8,204 bases of DNA from Verrucomicrobiota bacterium (GCA_004297495.1 SCTL01000715.1:1-8204), one strand, 5' to 3'. Counted from the stretch's first letter, positions 1-5,877 are shown. The notes: generated from the sequence alone by a model not told the origin. Numbers and translations are program-made.

Positions 1-1
1 G

Positions 2-1267
2 CCCGAGCGCGTGGGCGAACCAAGCGTGTTCCAGCACGTCATCTACATCATCAAGGAGAACCGCACTTACGATCAAGTGCTCGGTGACGATGCGCGCGGC
101 AATGGCGATGCCTCGCTCTGCATTTTCGGTGAGCGCGTCACGCCGAACCTGCACAAGCTGGTGCGTGAATTTGTGCTGCTCGACAACACGTATTGCTCGG
201 GCGCGCTCAGCGCGGACGGGCATCAATGGACCGATACCGGTTTGGTCACGGAGTACGTGGAGCGTTCATTCGCGAGTTGGCCGCGCAGTTATCCGGCGGG
301 CGGCTTCGGCGAGGGCGGCATGGACGCACTGGCGTATTCGCCGGCGGGATTCATCTGGGACAACGCCATTGCGCACGGAAAATCGCTCCGCAATTACGGC
401 GAATTCACCACCAGTCATCGCGCGTGGAAGGACGCGAAGAAAAAAGGCGAGCCTACCTTTCTGGATTGCTATCGCGATTATGTGAATGGCTCGAAGGCGA
501 TTCGCTATTGGATCGAGCCGGATGTTGAATCGTTGCGGCCCTATCTCGCGACGAATTATCCGAGCTGGGATTTGAGTGTTCCCGACGCCGTGCGCGCCGA
601 CGTCTTCATCCAGGAACTGAAACAGTTCGAGCAGAGCGGTGATTTCCCGGCGCTGACGATGATGTGGCTGCCGAACGATCACACGAGCGGCACGAAAGCC
701 GGCGCGCCCACGCCCGCCGCGATGGCGGCGGACAACGACCTCGCGTTTGGTCGGATTGTCGAGGCGGTGAGCCATAGCCGGTTCTGGACAAACACGTGCA
801 TCATCGCCATCGAAGACGATCCGCAGAACGGCTGGGATCACGTGAGCGGTTTCCGCACGACCGCCTACGTCATCAGCCCATACACGAAACGAGGCGCGGT
901 GGTGAGCACGGCCTACAACAACACGAGCGTGTTGCGCACCATGGAATTGATGCTCGGTTTGCCGCCGATGAACCAACTGGACGCCACGGCCACACCGATG
1001 AGCGATTGTTTCGTGAGTGAACCGAATTTTACGCCCTACGATTCGGTGACAAACAACGTGGCACTCGACACGATGAATCCCGAACCAAAAAAAGTTTCCG
1101 ACGCGTTACAGCGCAAACACGCCTACGCCTCGGCGCGTCTGCCGCTGGCGAAAGCCGATGCGTGCCCGGAAGACGAATTGAACCGGATTCTCTGGACGGC
1201 AATGAAAGGTTCGGAGACGCCTTATCCAGCCTGGGCAGTGCGATTGGTGAAGGATGAAGACGATTAA
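2..1267 (+). CDS. Phosphoesterase (PF04185-like), 5' end outside window
   Basis: This is the C-terminal part of a phosphoesterase of the alkaline phosphatase superfamily related to phospholipase C/acid phosphatase (PF04185). The frame is open to the window edge: the residues PER precede the GTG at 11, so that GTG is probably an internal Val and the gene starts outside. Numbering from that Val, KENRTYD lies at 15-21, LDNTYCSG at 57-64 (T60 is a possible nucleophile), SADGHQW at 67-73, PNDHTSG at 221-227, and EDDPQNGWDHV at 268-278. Asp/His/Glu clusters of this kind are the expected metal ligands of the superfamily. The ending about 140 residues past the last motif looks complete, with a TAA at 1265-1267. 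In known relatives this domain often follows a YVTN-type beta-propeller, which would lie left of the window. Substrate is not evident. Family assignment is firm; exact activity is not. Confidence 0.88.
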   Translation, partial: PERVGEPSVFQHVIYIIKENRTYDQVLGDDARGNGDASLCIFGERVTPNLHKLVREFVLLDNTYCSGALSADGHQWTDTGLVTEYVERSFASWPRSYPAGGFGEGGMDALAYSPAGFIWDNAIAHGKSLRNYGEFTTSHRAWKDAKKKGEPTFLDCYRDYVNGSKAIRYWIEPDVESLRPYLATNYPSWDLSVPDAVRADVFIQELKQFEQSGDFPALTMMWLPNDHTSGTKAGAPTPAAMAADNDLAFGRIVEAVSHSRFWTNTCIIAIEDDPQNGWDHVSGFRTTAYVISPYTKRGAVVSTAYNNTSVLRTMELMLGLPPMNQLDATATPMSDCFVSEPNFTPYDSVTNNVALDTMNPEPKKVSDALQRKHAYASARLPLAKADACPEDELNRILWTAMKGSETPYPAWAVRLVKDEDD

Positions 1268-1303
1268 CCGTCGTGCGCTGGCCTGTGGCAAGGCAAACAG
1301 AGC

Positions 1304-1333
1304 TTGACCCGAGCCCGCAAGAACCGCTAGATT
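1304..1333 (+). promoter_or_regulatory. Candidate sigma70-type promoter for the ilvB leader
   Basis: TTGACC at 1304-1309 matches the -35 consensus at 5 of 6 positions, and TAGATT at 1328-1333 matches the -10 at 4 of 6, with an 18-base spacer. The predicted transcript start is about 1339-1341, immediately before the leader peptide ATG at 1342. It sits in the gap after the phosphoesterase stop, where an independent promoter for ilvB is expected. The match is modest and unconfirmed. Confidence 0.45.
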
Positions 1334-1341
1334 TCGCGCCA

Positions 1342-1419
1342 ATGATCGTGTTAAATCGACAGGTAGCTGTGCTGGTCGTCGTAGTTAGCGCCGCCGCCGC
1401 TGGCTCTTGTCGAAACTGA
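1342..1419 (+). CDS. Candidate ilvB leader (attenuator) peptide, 25 aa
   Basis: A short ORF (ATG 1342, TGA 1417-1419) encodes 25 residues: MIVLNRQ, then VAVLVVVV at residues 8-15, then SAAAAGSCRN. Seven Val, two Leu and one Ile make 10 of 25 residues branched-chain, and Val12-15 are consecutive (GTC GTC GTA GTT, 1375-1386). This is the composition expected of a leader peptide that senses charged branched-chain tRNAs, as in the ivbL and ilvL leaders of enterobacteria. The stop codon lies 16 bases before an intrinsic terminator, and ilvB begins 84 bases after the stop. Leu4 uses TTA and Val8/Val14 use GTA, A/T-ending codons that look uncommon next to ilvB. There is no Shine-Dalgarno sequence, and the candidate promoter suggests leaderless translation. 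Function is inferred from composition, position and RNA structure together. Confidence 0.72.
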   Translation: MIVLNRQVAVLVVVVSAAAAGSCRN

Positions 1420-1455
1420 AAACGAGTTTAACAAGAACCCACGGCTGGCAACGGC
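1384..1455 (+). promoter_or_regulatory. Candidate transcription attenuator: alternative RNA pairings
   Basis: Three pairings can be drawn by hand. Hairpin 1:2 pairs 1384-1390 with 1398-1404 (7 bp, two G-U) and begins inside the Val codons. A candidate antiterminator pairs 1396-1405 with 1443-1455 (10 bp, three G-U, bulge at 1450-1452); it consumes segment 2 and most of the inner terminator stem. A small hairpin (1405-1410 with 1431-1436, plus 1413-1417 with 1425-1429) could nest inside the antiterminator loop, apart from its shared outermost pair. A ribosome stalled at Val12-15 would cover segment 1, favouring the antiterminator and read-through into ilvB. A ribosome that reaches the TGA covers segment 2, so the terminator forms. 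Pairings were found by eye; no energies were computed. Confidence 0.55.
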
Positions 1456-1471
1456 TGTGGGTTTTTTGTTT
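1436..1471 (+). terminator. Intrinsic terminator upstream of ilvB
   Basis: Arms 1436-1447 and 1452-1463 pair over 12 bp with two G-U wobbles and close a GCAA (GNRA) tetraloop. The T-tract TTTTTTGTTT follows at 1462-1471. It ends only 32 bases before the ilvB ATG and 204 bases after the phosphoesterase stop. It could simply end the phosphoesterase transcript, but the leader peptide directly upstream makes an attenuator terminator the better reading. Confidence 0.85.
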
Positions 1472-1503
1472 AACCATCGCCGCCAGCCACGAAGAAAGAA
1501 AAC

Positions 1504-3402
1504 ATGAGCAAGACAACTGAAGCTGCGAAAACGAAAGCCGCCAAAGCCACTCCGGCAAAAGCACGCGCCGAGGTCGGCGCCGCGATGTTCGGACGCGACA
1601 TCCTCGTGGAAGCCCTGGAACGCGAGGGCTGCGAAGTTATTTTCGCCTATCCCGGCGGCGCGAGCATGGAGATTCACCAGTCGCTCACGAAGTCGAAGAT
1701 TCGCACGATTCTCCCGCGCCACGAGCAGGGCGGATCGTTTGCCGCCGAAGGCTACGCCCGCGCGACCGGCAAGGCCGGCGTGTGCATGGGCACGAGCGGC
1801 CCAGGCGCGACGAACCTCGTCACCGCCATCGCCGACGCTTACATGGATTCCTGTCCGCTCGTTGCCATCACTGGCCAGGTGAACCAGAACATGATCGGGC
1901 GCGGCGCATTTCAAGAGACGGACATCATCGGCGTGACGCTGCCCATCGTGAAGCACAGTTATCTCGTCACCGACGTGAACGACATTCCGCGCATCGTCAA
2001 AGAAGCTTTTTACATCGCGCAATCGGGCCGGCCCGGCCCGGTGGTGATTGACCTGCCCAAGAACGTGCAGCAACAGAAGACGCAGCCGGTCTGGCCGACG
2101 CTCGATCAGGTGAAGAAAAGTTTGCGCGGTTACACGCAGCCGGAGTTGAAAGCCGACGAACTCGCGCTGAACGAGATCATGGGCTTGATCGAGAAGGCCG
2201 AGCGTCCCGTGCTTTATTGCGGCGGCGGTATCATCACGAGCGGCGCGGCGGCGGAACTGAAAAAATTTGCCGAAGCCACGAACATTCCCGTGACGACCAC
2301 GCTCATGGGCCTGGGCGGTTTCCCTGAGACGCATCCATTATCAATGCGCTGGCTGGGCATGCACGGTTCGGCGGTGGCGAACTGGGCGGTCAACGGCGAA
2401 TTCGAGCATCGCAAGAGTTTCGACGCGCCGATGGTGAAGTTGAAGAACGGCGCGGACTTGTTGCTCTCGTTCGGCGTGCGCTTCGACGACCGCGTGACCG
2501 GCAAGTTCGAGGAATTTTGCAAGAGCGGCACGATCGTGCACGTGGACGTTGACGCGTCCGAGTTGAACAAGAACCGCAAGGCGCATTTGCCGGTGGTCGG
2601 CGACATCAAGGACGCGCTCACGCGTCTGAACCAGATGCTCGCGAAGCGTCCGCTCAATAAGAAGCACACACCGTGGCTGGAACAGATCGAAGAGTGGAAG
2701 AAGAAAGCGCCCTTTGCCTACGGGGTCACCGCCGAGATCGCCAACAGCGATCACATGAAAGATCATCTCAAGGGCAAGGAAGACCAGATCATCCTGCAAC
2801 AGATGGTCGTGGAGGCGCTCTACGAATTGACCACCGGCGACGCTTACATCACCACCGGCGTGGGCCAGCATCAGATGTGGGCCGCGCAGTGGTACAAATA
2901 CAAATTTCCGCGCCAGTTTGTCAGCAGCCTCGGCCTCGGCTCGATGGGCTACGGCTATCCTGCCGCGCTCGGCGTGAAGGTCGCGCATCCCGACAAGCAG
3001 GTCATTGACATTGACGGCGACGGCTCGTTCCTGATGAACATCCAGGAACTCGCCACCGCGCACGTCGAGAAGATCGCCGCCAAGGCGATCATCCTGAACA
3101 ACCAGCATCTCGGCATGGTGGTGCAGTGGGAGGACAACTTCTACGCCGGCAACCGCGGCCACACCTATCTCGGCGATCCCGATCATCGCGCACAGGTTTA
3201 TCCCGATTACGTGCGCGTCTGCAATTCCTTCAACGTGAAATGCGAACGCGTGGTGTTCAAAAAAGATTTGCGCCCCGCCATCCAGCGGATGCTCGATGCG
3301 AATGAACCTTACGTGCTGGACGTGATCGTGCCGTACAGCGAACACGTCATCCCGTTCATCCCCGCCGGTCGCACGGTGGCGGACATGATCTGGAAGGTGT
3401 GA
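1504..3402 (+). CDS. ilvB: Acetolactate synthase large subunit, plant/cyanobacterial type
   Basis: This is the catalytic subunit of acetohydroxyacid synthase (ThDP-, Mg- and FAD-dependent, cytosolic). It condenses pyruvate with pyruvate or 2-ketobutyrate as the first common step of Val, Leu and Ile synthesis. Visible motifs are FAYPGGASMEIHQ (47-59), RHEQGG with catalytic Glu74 (72-77), GTSGPGATN (96-104), FGVRFDDRVTG (323-333), GDGSFLMNIQELATA (505-519) with NN at 532-533 for ThDP-Mg, and LGMVVQWEDNFY (536-547). NRGHTYLGDP (550-559) and TLMGLG (266-271) resemble plant and cyanobacterial enzymes. At 632 aa it is longer than usual: an Ala/Lys-rich N-terminal extension (2-27) and two internal insertions (about 298-316 and 411-428). 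Met28 at 1585 would match the usual family start, but the ATG at 1504, after GAAGAAAGAAAAC, is kept because the extension is open and follows the terminator directly. No ilvN regulatory subunit follows in the window. Expression is probably controlled by the upstream attenuator. Confidence 0.96.
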   Translation: MSKTTEAAKTKAAKATPAKARAEVGAAMFGRDILVEALEREGCEVIFAYPGGASMEIHQSLTKSKIRTILPRHEQGGSFAAEGYARATGKAGVCMGTSGPGATNLVTAIADAYMDSCPLVAITGQVNQNMIGRGAFQETDIIGVTLPIVKHSYLVTDVNDIPRIVKEAFYIAQSGRPGPVVIDLPKNVQQQKTQPVWPTLDQVKKSLRGYTQPELKADELALNEIMGLIEKAERPVLYCGGGIITSGAAAELKKFAEATNIPVTTTLMGLGGFPETHPLSMRWLGMHGSAVANWAVNGEFEHRKSFDAPMVKLKNGADLLLSFGVRFDDRVTGKFEEFCKSGTIVHVDVDASELNKNRKAHLPVVGDIKDALTRLNQMLAKRPLNKKHTPWLEQIEEWKKKAPFAYGVTAEIANSDHMKDHLKGKEDQIILQQMVVEALYELTTGDAYITTGVGQHQMWAAQWYKYKFPRQFVSSLGLGSMGYGYPAALGVKVAHPDKQVIDIDGDGSFLMNIQELATAHVEKIAAKAIILNNQHLGMVVQWEDNFYAGNRGHTYLGDPDHRAQVYPDYVRVCNSFNVKCERVVFKKDLRPAIQRMLDANEPYVLDVIVPYSEHVIPFIPAGRTVADMIWKV

Positions 3403-3414
3403 TTCAATCTGACT

Positions 3415-3445
3415 CCGTCGGGCGGGCAGGACGCTCGCCCGGCGG
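3415..3445. terminator. GC-rich hairpin just after ilvB (possible terminator or REP-like palindrome)
   Basis: Arms 3415-3427 and 3433-3445 pair over 13 bp (two G-U wobbles) around the loop AGGAC, starting 13 bases after the ilvB stop. There is no T-run after it, so it is not a canonical intrinsic terminator. It may protect the mRNA 3' end, terminate with a factor, or be a dispersed palindromic repeat. Its right arm overlaps the first unit of the 21-bp array. Confidence 0.6.
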
Positions 3446-3669
3446 AGAAATGTCTTGGAGTTCCGGAGGAATGGCCTGACCCAGCGGAGGAGCGCGCTAA
3501 CTGTCCCGAGCAACGCCCTGAGCCGGCTGAGGAATGCCCTAACCGCGCGCAGGAACGTGCTAAGGTTTCAGAGAAACGCCTTAACCGGGCGGAGAAATAG
3601 GTTAAGCCCACGGAGGAATGCCCTAAGTTTCTAGAGAAACACCCTAGATTTCCGGAGAAATGCGTTAAA
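3439..3669. repeat. Degenerate 21-bp tandem repeat array, eleven units
   Basis: Eleven consecutive units of exactly 21 bases can be laid out from 3439 (3439-3459, 3460-3480, and so on to 3649-3669), with a decayed twelfth at 3670-3690. The core is CGGAGRAATGCCCTAA followed by C or G; the first four to five bases of each unit are variable. No unit is identical to another, but the register never slips. The array lies between the convergent ilvB and cyclase genes. On the minus strand one frame stays open and reads as heptapeptides around an L-x-x-F/S-S core. The Leu is nearly always the A/T-rich codon TTA, so conservation appears to be at the DNA level. Function unknown. Confidence 0.85.
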
Positions 3670-3720
3670 TTCACGCATTGGTGGCTAAAAAGAGCCAGCA
3701 AACGGACTGGAATAGCCTAG

Positions 3721-3734
3721 CAAATAGCTATTTG
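3721..3734. repeat. Perfect 14-bp palindrome between convergent genes
   Basis: CAAATAGCTATTTG is its own reverse complement. CTAGC at 3717-3721 and GCTAG at 3738-3742 add an imperfect outer dyad. It lies 38 bases beyond the stop of the minus-strand cyclase gene. It could be a protein-binding dyad or a weak hairpin; it lacks a T-tract. The palindrome itself is certain, the role is not. Confidence 0.5.
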
Positions 3735-3772
3735 ACAGCTAGTTGCGACAGAACCCGATGGATTACGTGCTT

Positions 3773-4504
3773 CTATTGCTCCGGCGGGCCGAATTTGCGC
3801 TTAAACTCAGACGATTGAACGCGCTGCACGTCTTCAGTGAATAAGGCTACTGGTTCATCCTGTGTACCTTTCAGTTTGAGAGCGGTGAGCCTTTCCATTC
3901 CGTGAATCTCTGGATGCAGGTTGCCATGAACAATGAAGCCCAAGTCTGGGCAGTGGCTCTGCAATCTCACCGCTAGATTTATGCAGTACCCGACGTAGTC
4001 AATGGGATCTGTCCAACCGGTAAATGCGTGAGGTGGCCTCAAGGCATACACGATTCCAGTCGCAATCCCGACGCGAACTTTCCGTGGCACTTTACGAACC
4101 CTCCATTCTTTTTCCCATTCTGGTAATTGGGCGGCTAGCTTCTGTTGAAAACCTCTCATCGTATTGACGACGAGATCGCAGAACGGTTGCGCGAAAGGCT
4201 CGTCCGATTCCCGAAGCCAAATCATCAAGGCCCCGTCACCAGTGAATTTGTTGAGTAAGGGAAGTGGGAGTTTCCCGTCGTCAGCGGGTTTGCTTATGAA
4301 GGTGTTGCGCACTTTTCCTTCGTCCAGTGTCTGACTTAACAATTCATTCAGAGTGTCGAACACACGCTTGATCAGGTCAGGAACAGTGGTCGCCACGGCA
4401 GGCTCAGGCTGGTTGCAGAACGTGGAAAAGCCCGCGAGATCCAGAGAGACGACAATGGCCTTGTGCGTTGTTGCTTTGCGGGCGGAGAATTCTAGTTTTG
4501 GCAT
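3773..4504 (-). CDS. Class III nucleotide cyclase, stand-alone soluble domain
   Basis: The 243-aa product is essentially one class III adenylate/guanylate cyclase catalytic domain, which makes cyclic nucleotide from NTP as a dimer. All six canonical positions can be found: metal Asp22 in SLDLAGFS and Asp90 in KFTGDG, the base-contact pair Lys86 and Asp169, and the transition-state pair Asn176 and Arg180 in DYVGYCINLAVRLQS. RVGIATG (144-150) is the other family signature. Lys plus Asp at the base-contact positions suggests ATP as substrate, which is inference. There is no membrane segment, HAMP, GAF or response-regulator domain; the N-terminus before the domain is only about 15 residues. The frame also allows a TTG at 4540, but that would overlap the upstream gene, so ATG 4504, 16 bases after its stop, is preferred. 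It is the last gene of a three-gene cassette. No cNMP-binding effector is visible. Confidence 0.85.
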   Translation of the reverse strand: MPKLEFSARKATTHKAIVVSLDLAGFSTFCNQPEPAVATTVPDLIKRVFDTLNELLSQTLDEGKVRNTFISKPADDGKLPLPLLNKFTGDGALMIWLRESDEPFAQPFCDLVVNTMRGFQQKLAAQLPEWEKEWRVRKVPRKVRVGIATGIVYALRPPHAFTGWTDPIDYVGYCINLAVRLQSHCPDLGFIVHGNLHPEIHGMERLTALKLKGTQDEPVALFTEDVQRVQSSEFKRKFGPPEQ

Positions 4505-4520
4505 AAGTACACAAATGGGC

Positions 4521-4676
4521 CTAGACGAGCTTTCGGGCAATCTGCTCGTCCAGAGTTTCCTTCAGTTTCAGCGTGATGATGATGGCGTGGTCGCCTTTGA
4601 AAAATCCGTCAATCTCGCGCAGTGCGTTGGAGTAATCGAACATGCCGCCGCAAGTACTGAAGCTGGGCCTGCTCAT
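4521..4676 (-). CDS. Small protein of unknown function, 51 aa, coupled to upstream gene
   Basis: The product was not recognised. The ATG at 4676 overlaps the TGA of the 130-aa gene (4673-4675) as ATGA, the usual sign of translational coupling, and its TAG (4521-4523) is 16 bases before the cyclase ATG. The frame also permits a TTG start at 4709, but the ATGA start fits better. The sequence has no hydrophobic segment. It begins MSRPSFSTCGG, contains a short beta-like stretch HAIIITLKLKE (29-39) and ends in a helical charged tail, DEQIARKLV. It may be a small partner or regulator of the cyclase; that is inference from position only. Confidence 0.5.
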   Translation of the reverse strand: MSRPSFSTCGGMFDYSNALREIDGFFKGDHAIIITLKLKETLDEQIARKLV

Positions 4677-5065
4677 TGTGGATAATTGTTCATTTGACCC
4701 TGCACCCAAAGGAGATACTCGTTAATCTCCTTCTTGCTGACAACTCGCCCGTGGATCAAGTCGAACCATCGCTCCGAGAGCCAGTCTCGGCAAAAAGTGT
4801 CAAGCTGTTCATAACCCTTGTTATGTCCATGCTTCTCGACTTGTTGAACGGTATTGTCGGCTGGAACTCCAAGAGCGTCCAAAACGATGTTGCAGAGATC
4901 GATTTTAAGAGGGCCAAGATCAAGCTTGTGCCGTTCAAGCTCTTCTATGACTCGGTTGTGTTCTGCGTCAACCTGCAAGAGTTTTACGAGCACGCTGTTG
5001 CTCAAAACGGACACGGATAATGGCTGTTCAATGCTTTGTTTAGCCCGTTTGTTTTTCTTCTTCAT
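4673..5065 (-). CDS. Hypothetical protein, 130 aa, first gene of the cyclase cassette
   Basis: The product was not recognised. It opens with a basic tail, MKKKNKRAKQS (1-11), then appears mostly helical: a Leu/Val-rich stretch VLSNSVLVKLLQV (20-32), a charged helix EHNRVIEELERHK (35-47), and a C-terminal part with several aromatic residues (CRDWLSERWFDLIHG, 92-106). No signal peptide, membrane segment, metal-binding Cys/His cluster or known fold signature is visible. ATG 5065 is the only good start; no clear Shine-Dalgarno precedes it. Its stop overlaps the next start as ATGA. The 185 bases upstream (5066-5250) hold no convincing gene, so the cassette promoter should lie there, though no strong match is seen. 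A plus-strand frame at 4676-5020 is judged to be its shadow. Confidence 0.62.
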   Translation of the reverse strand: MKKKNKRAKQSIEQPLSVSVLSNSVLVKLLQVDAEHNRVIEELERHKLDLGPLKIDLCNIVLDALGVPADNTVQQVEKHGHNKGYEQLDTFCRDWLSERWFDLIHGRVVSKKEINEYLLWVQGQMNNYPQ

Positions 5066-5250
5066 ACAGGATTGTGGCCGCAGTAAGTGACGCGCGTGGT
5101 CAGCGTGGAGGCCCGCCCGCCCGGATGATTTCGCGCCGGAAGATTTTCTTCGCCATGCGTCGGAGTTTAGAAAAAGTCTGCGAAATGAAAAGTGTTTTGG
5201 CTCAACCCACCGCGGAAATCGCTTTCGTCACCGGATCGGCGTTCACCTCT

Positions 5251-5877
5251 TCACCTTTGGTTTTGCAGTTTTCGCTGTCGGTCATCTGCCCCGAACTTCC
5301 TTCGCCGCCACGCCAACCCTCCGAGGCCAATCAGAATCAATCCGACCGATGACGGCTCGGGGATGTATCGGCCTTCGCGAAACCAGAGATCGTTGTTCAC
5401 ATCCGCCGCGCCGCCGACAAACAACGTGCCATTGGGATAGGCAAAATGATAAGCAACTACACCCCACGAATCTCCCGATTGAACTTGTGGCTGCAAGAAG
5501 TAAGTCGTTCCCGGTGTCAAAGAAACCGGAGTTGAAAAGAAAAAATCTGGATAGCCATTGAAACCGTCAGCCATGAAAACCGGGTCGGTGGAGCCAACTA
5601 CTGAACCCGTGATCGAACCTGAACGCAGGTTGACTATGACCGTCGCGCCCAGGGAATTGGCTGGATTAAGGTCGCGAAGATTCAGCCGCACGAAGCCGAT
5701 GCTGTTTAGGCCTGGTACGAAGGACTGCCCGATTGGTTGAAACGCCTCAATGTCTCCAGCGGGGCCGCTTACGTTTTCATCGGCTGATTCTTGGTCGAAT
5801 ATGAACGTGCCTTGGCCGTGGACTGTAAGCCCGGACAAGAGCAAAACGGTATAGAGGCAAGATATTCCTGTTTTCAT
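5251..5877 (-). CDS. PEP-CTERM sorting-domain protein, 208 aa
   Basis: This is a secreted protein with an N-terminal signal peptide (MKTGISCLYT followed by VLLLSGLTVHGQG, 1-23) and a C-terminal PEP-CTERM tail: PEPSS at 173-177, a hydrophobic segment GLILIGLGGLAW (179-190), then RRRK (191-194). In known systems exosortase recognises this tail and processes the protein at the cell envelope, often alongside exopolysaccharide. Unusually, 14 more residues follow the Arg cluster. The middle (about 24-170) looks like a single beta-sandwich domain with aromatic-glycine strands, for example TPGTTYFLQP (121-130); ligand unknown. The frame is open further upstream (to 6030), but only Met at 5877 gives a signal peptide. 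It starts 4 bases after the stop of the 618-aa gene, so the two are an operon. Confidence 0.88.
   Translation of the reverse strand: MKTGISCLYTVLLLSGLTVHGQGTFIFDQESADENVSGPAGDIEAFQPIGQSFVPGLNSIGFVRLNLRDLNPANSLGATVIVNLRSGSITGSVVGSTDPVFMADGFNGYPDFFFSTPVSLTPGTTYFLQPQVQSGDSWGVVAYHFAYPNGTLFVGGAADVNNDLWFREGRYIPEPSSVGLILIGLGGLAWRRRKFGADDRQRKLQNQR

Noticed and set aside
1268..1471. T-box riboswitch in front of ilvB
   Set aside because: No T-box consensus before the terminator and no specifier stem were seen; the Val-rich ORF explains the region better.
1351..2334. Long minus-strand open frame across the leader and the 5' part of ilvB
   Set aside because: It is antisense to a clear ilvB and has a His/Arg-rich composition typical of the shadow of a GC-rich gene.
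2341..3513. 390-codon minus-strand open frame opposite ilvB
   Set aside because: It is the GC-rich shadow of ilvB; it has no recognisable domains and runs out into the repeat array.
3439..3669. CRISPR array
   Set aside because: Units are 21 bases, contiguous, degenerate and without spacers of CRISPR length; no cas genes are present.
3309..3701. Minus-strand frame encoding heptapeptide repeats across the 21-bp array
   Set aside because: It starts at a TTG, runs antisense into ilvB, and conserves specific nucleotides (TTA Leu codons) rather than synonymous choices. The repeat is better explained as a DNA element.
4676..5020. Plus-strand 114-aa frame starting MWIIVHL
   Set aside because: It is opposite the 130-aa gene, which has a better start (basic MKKKNKR), a following ATGA overlap and same-strand neighbours.
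3773..5065. Assignment of the cyclase cassette to Pycsar or CBASS
   Set aside because: The cyclase is class III (not a CD-NTase), and neither small partner shows a TIR domain, transmembrane segments or a cNMP-binding signature. It is kept only as an uncharacterised cassette.
5074..5352. Plus-strand 92-aa frame
   Set aside because: It has a weak start, overlaps the 3' end of the PEP-CTERM gene antisense, and has no recognisable features.
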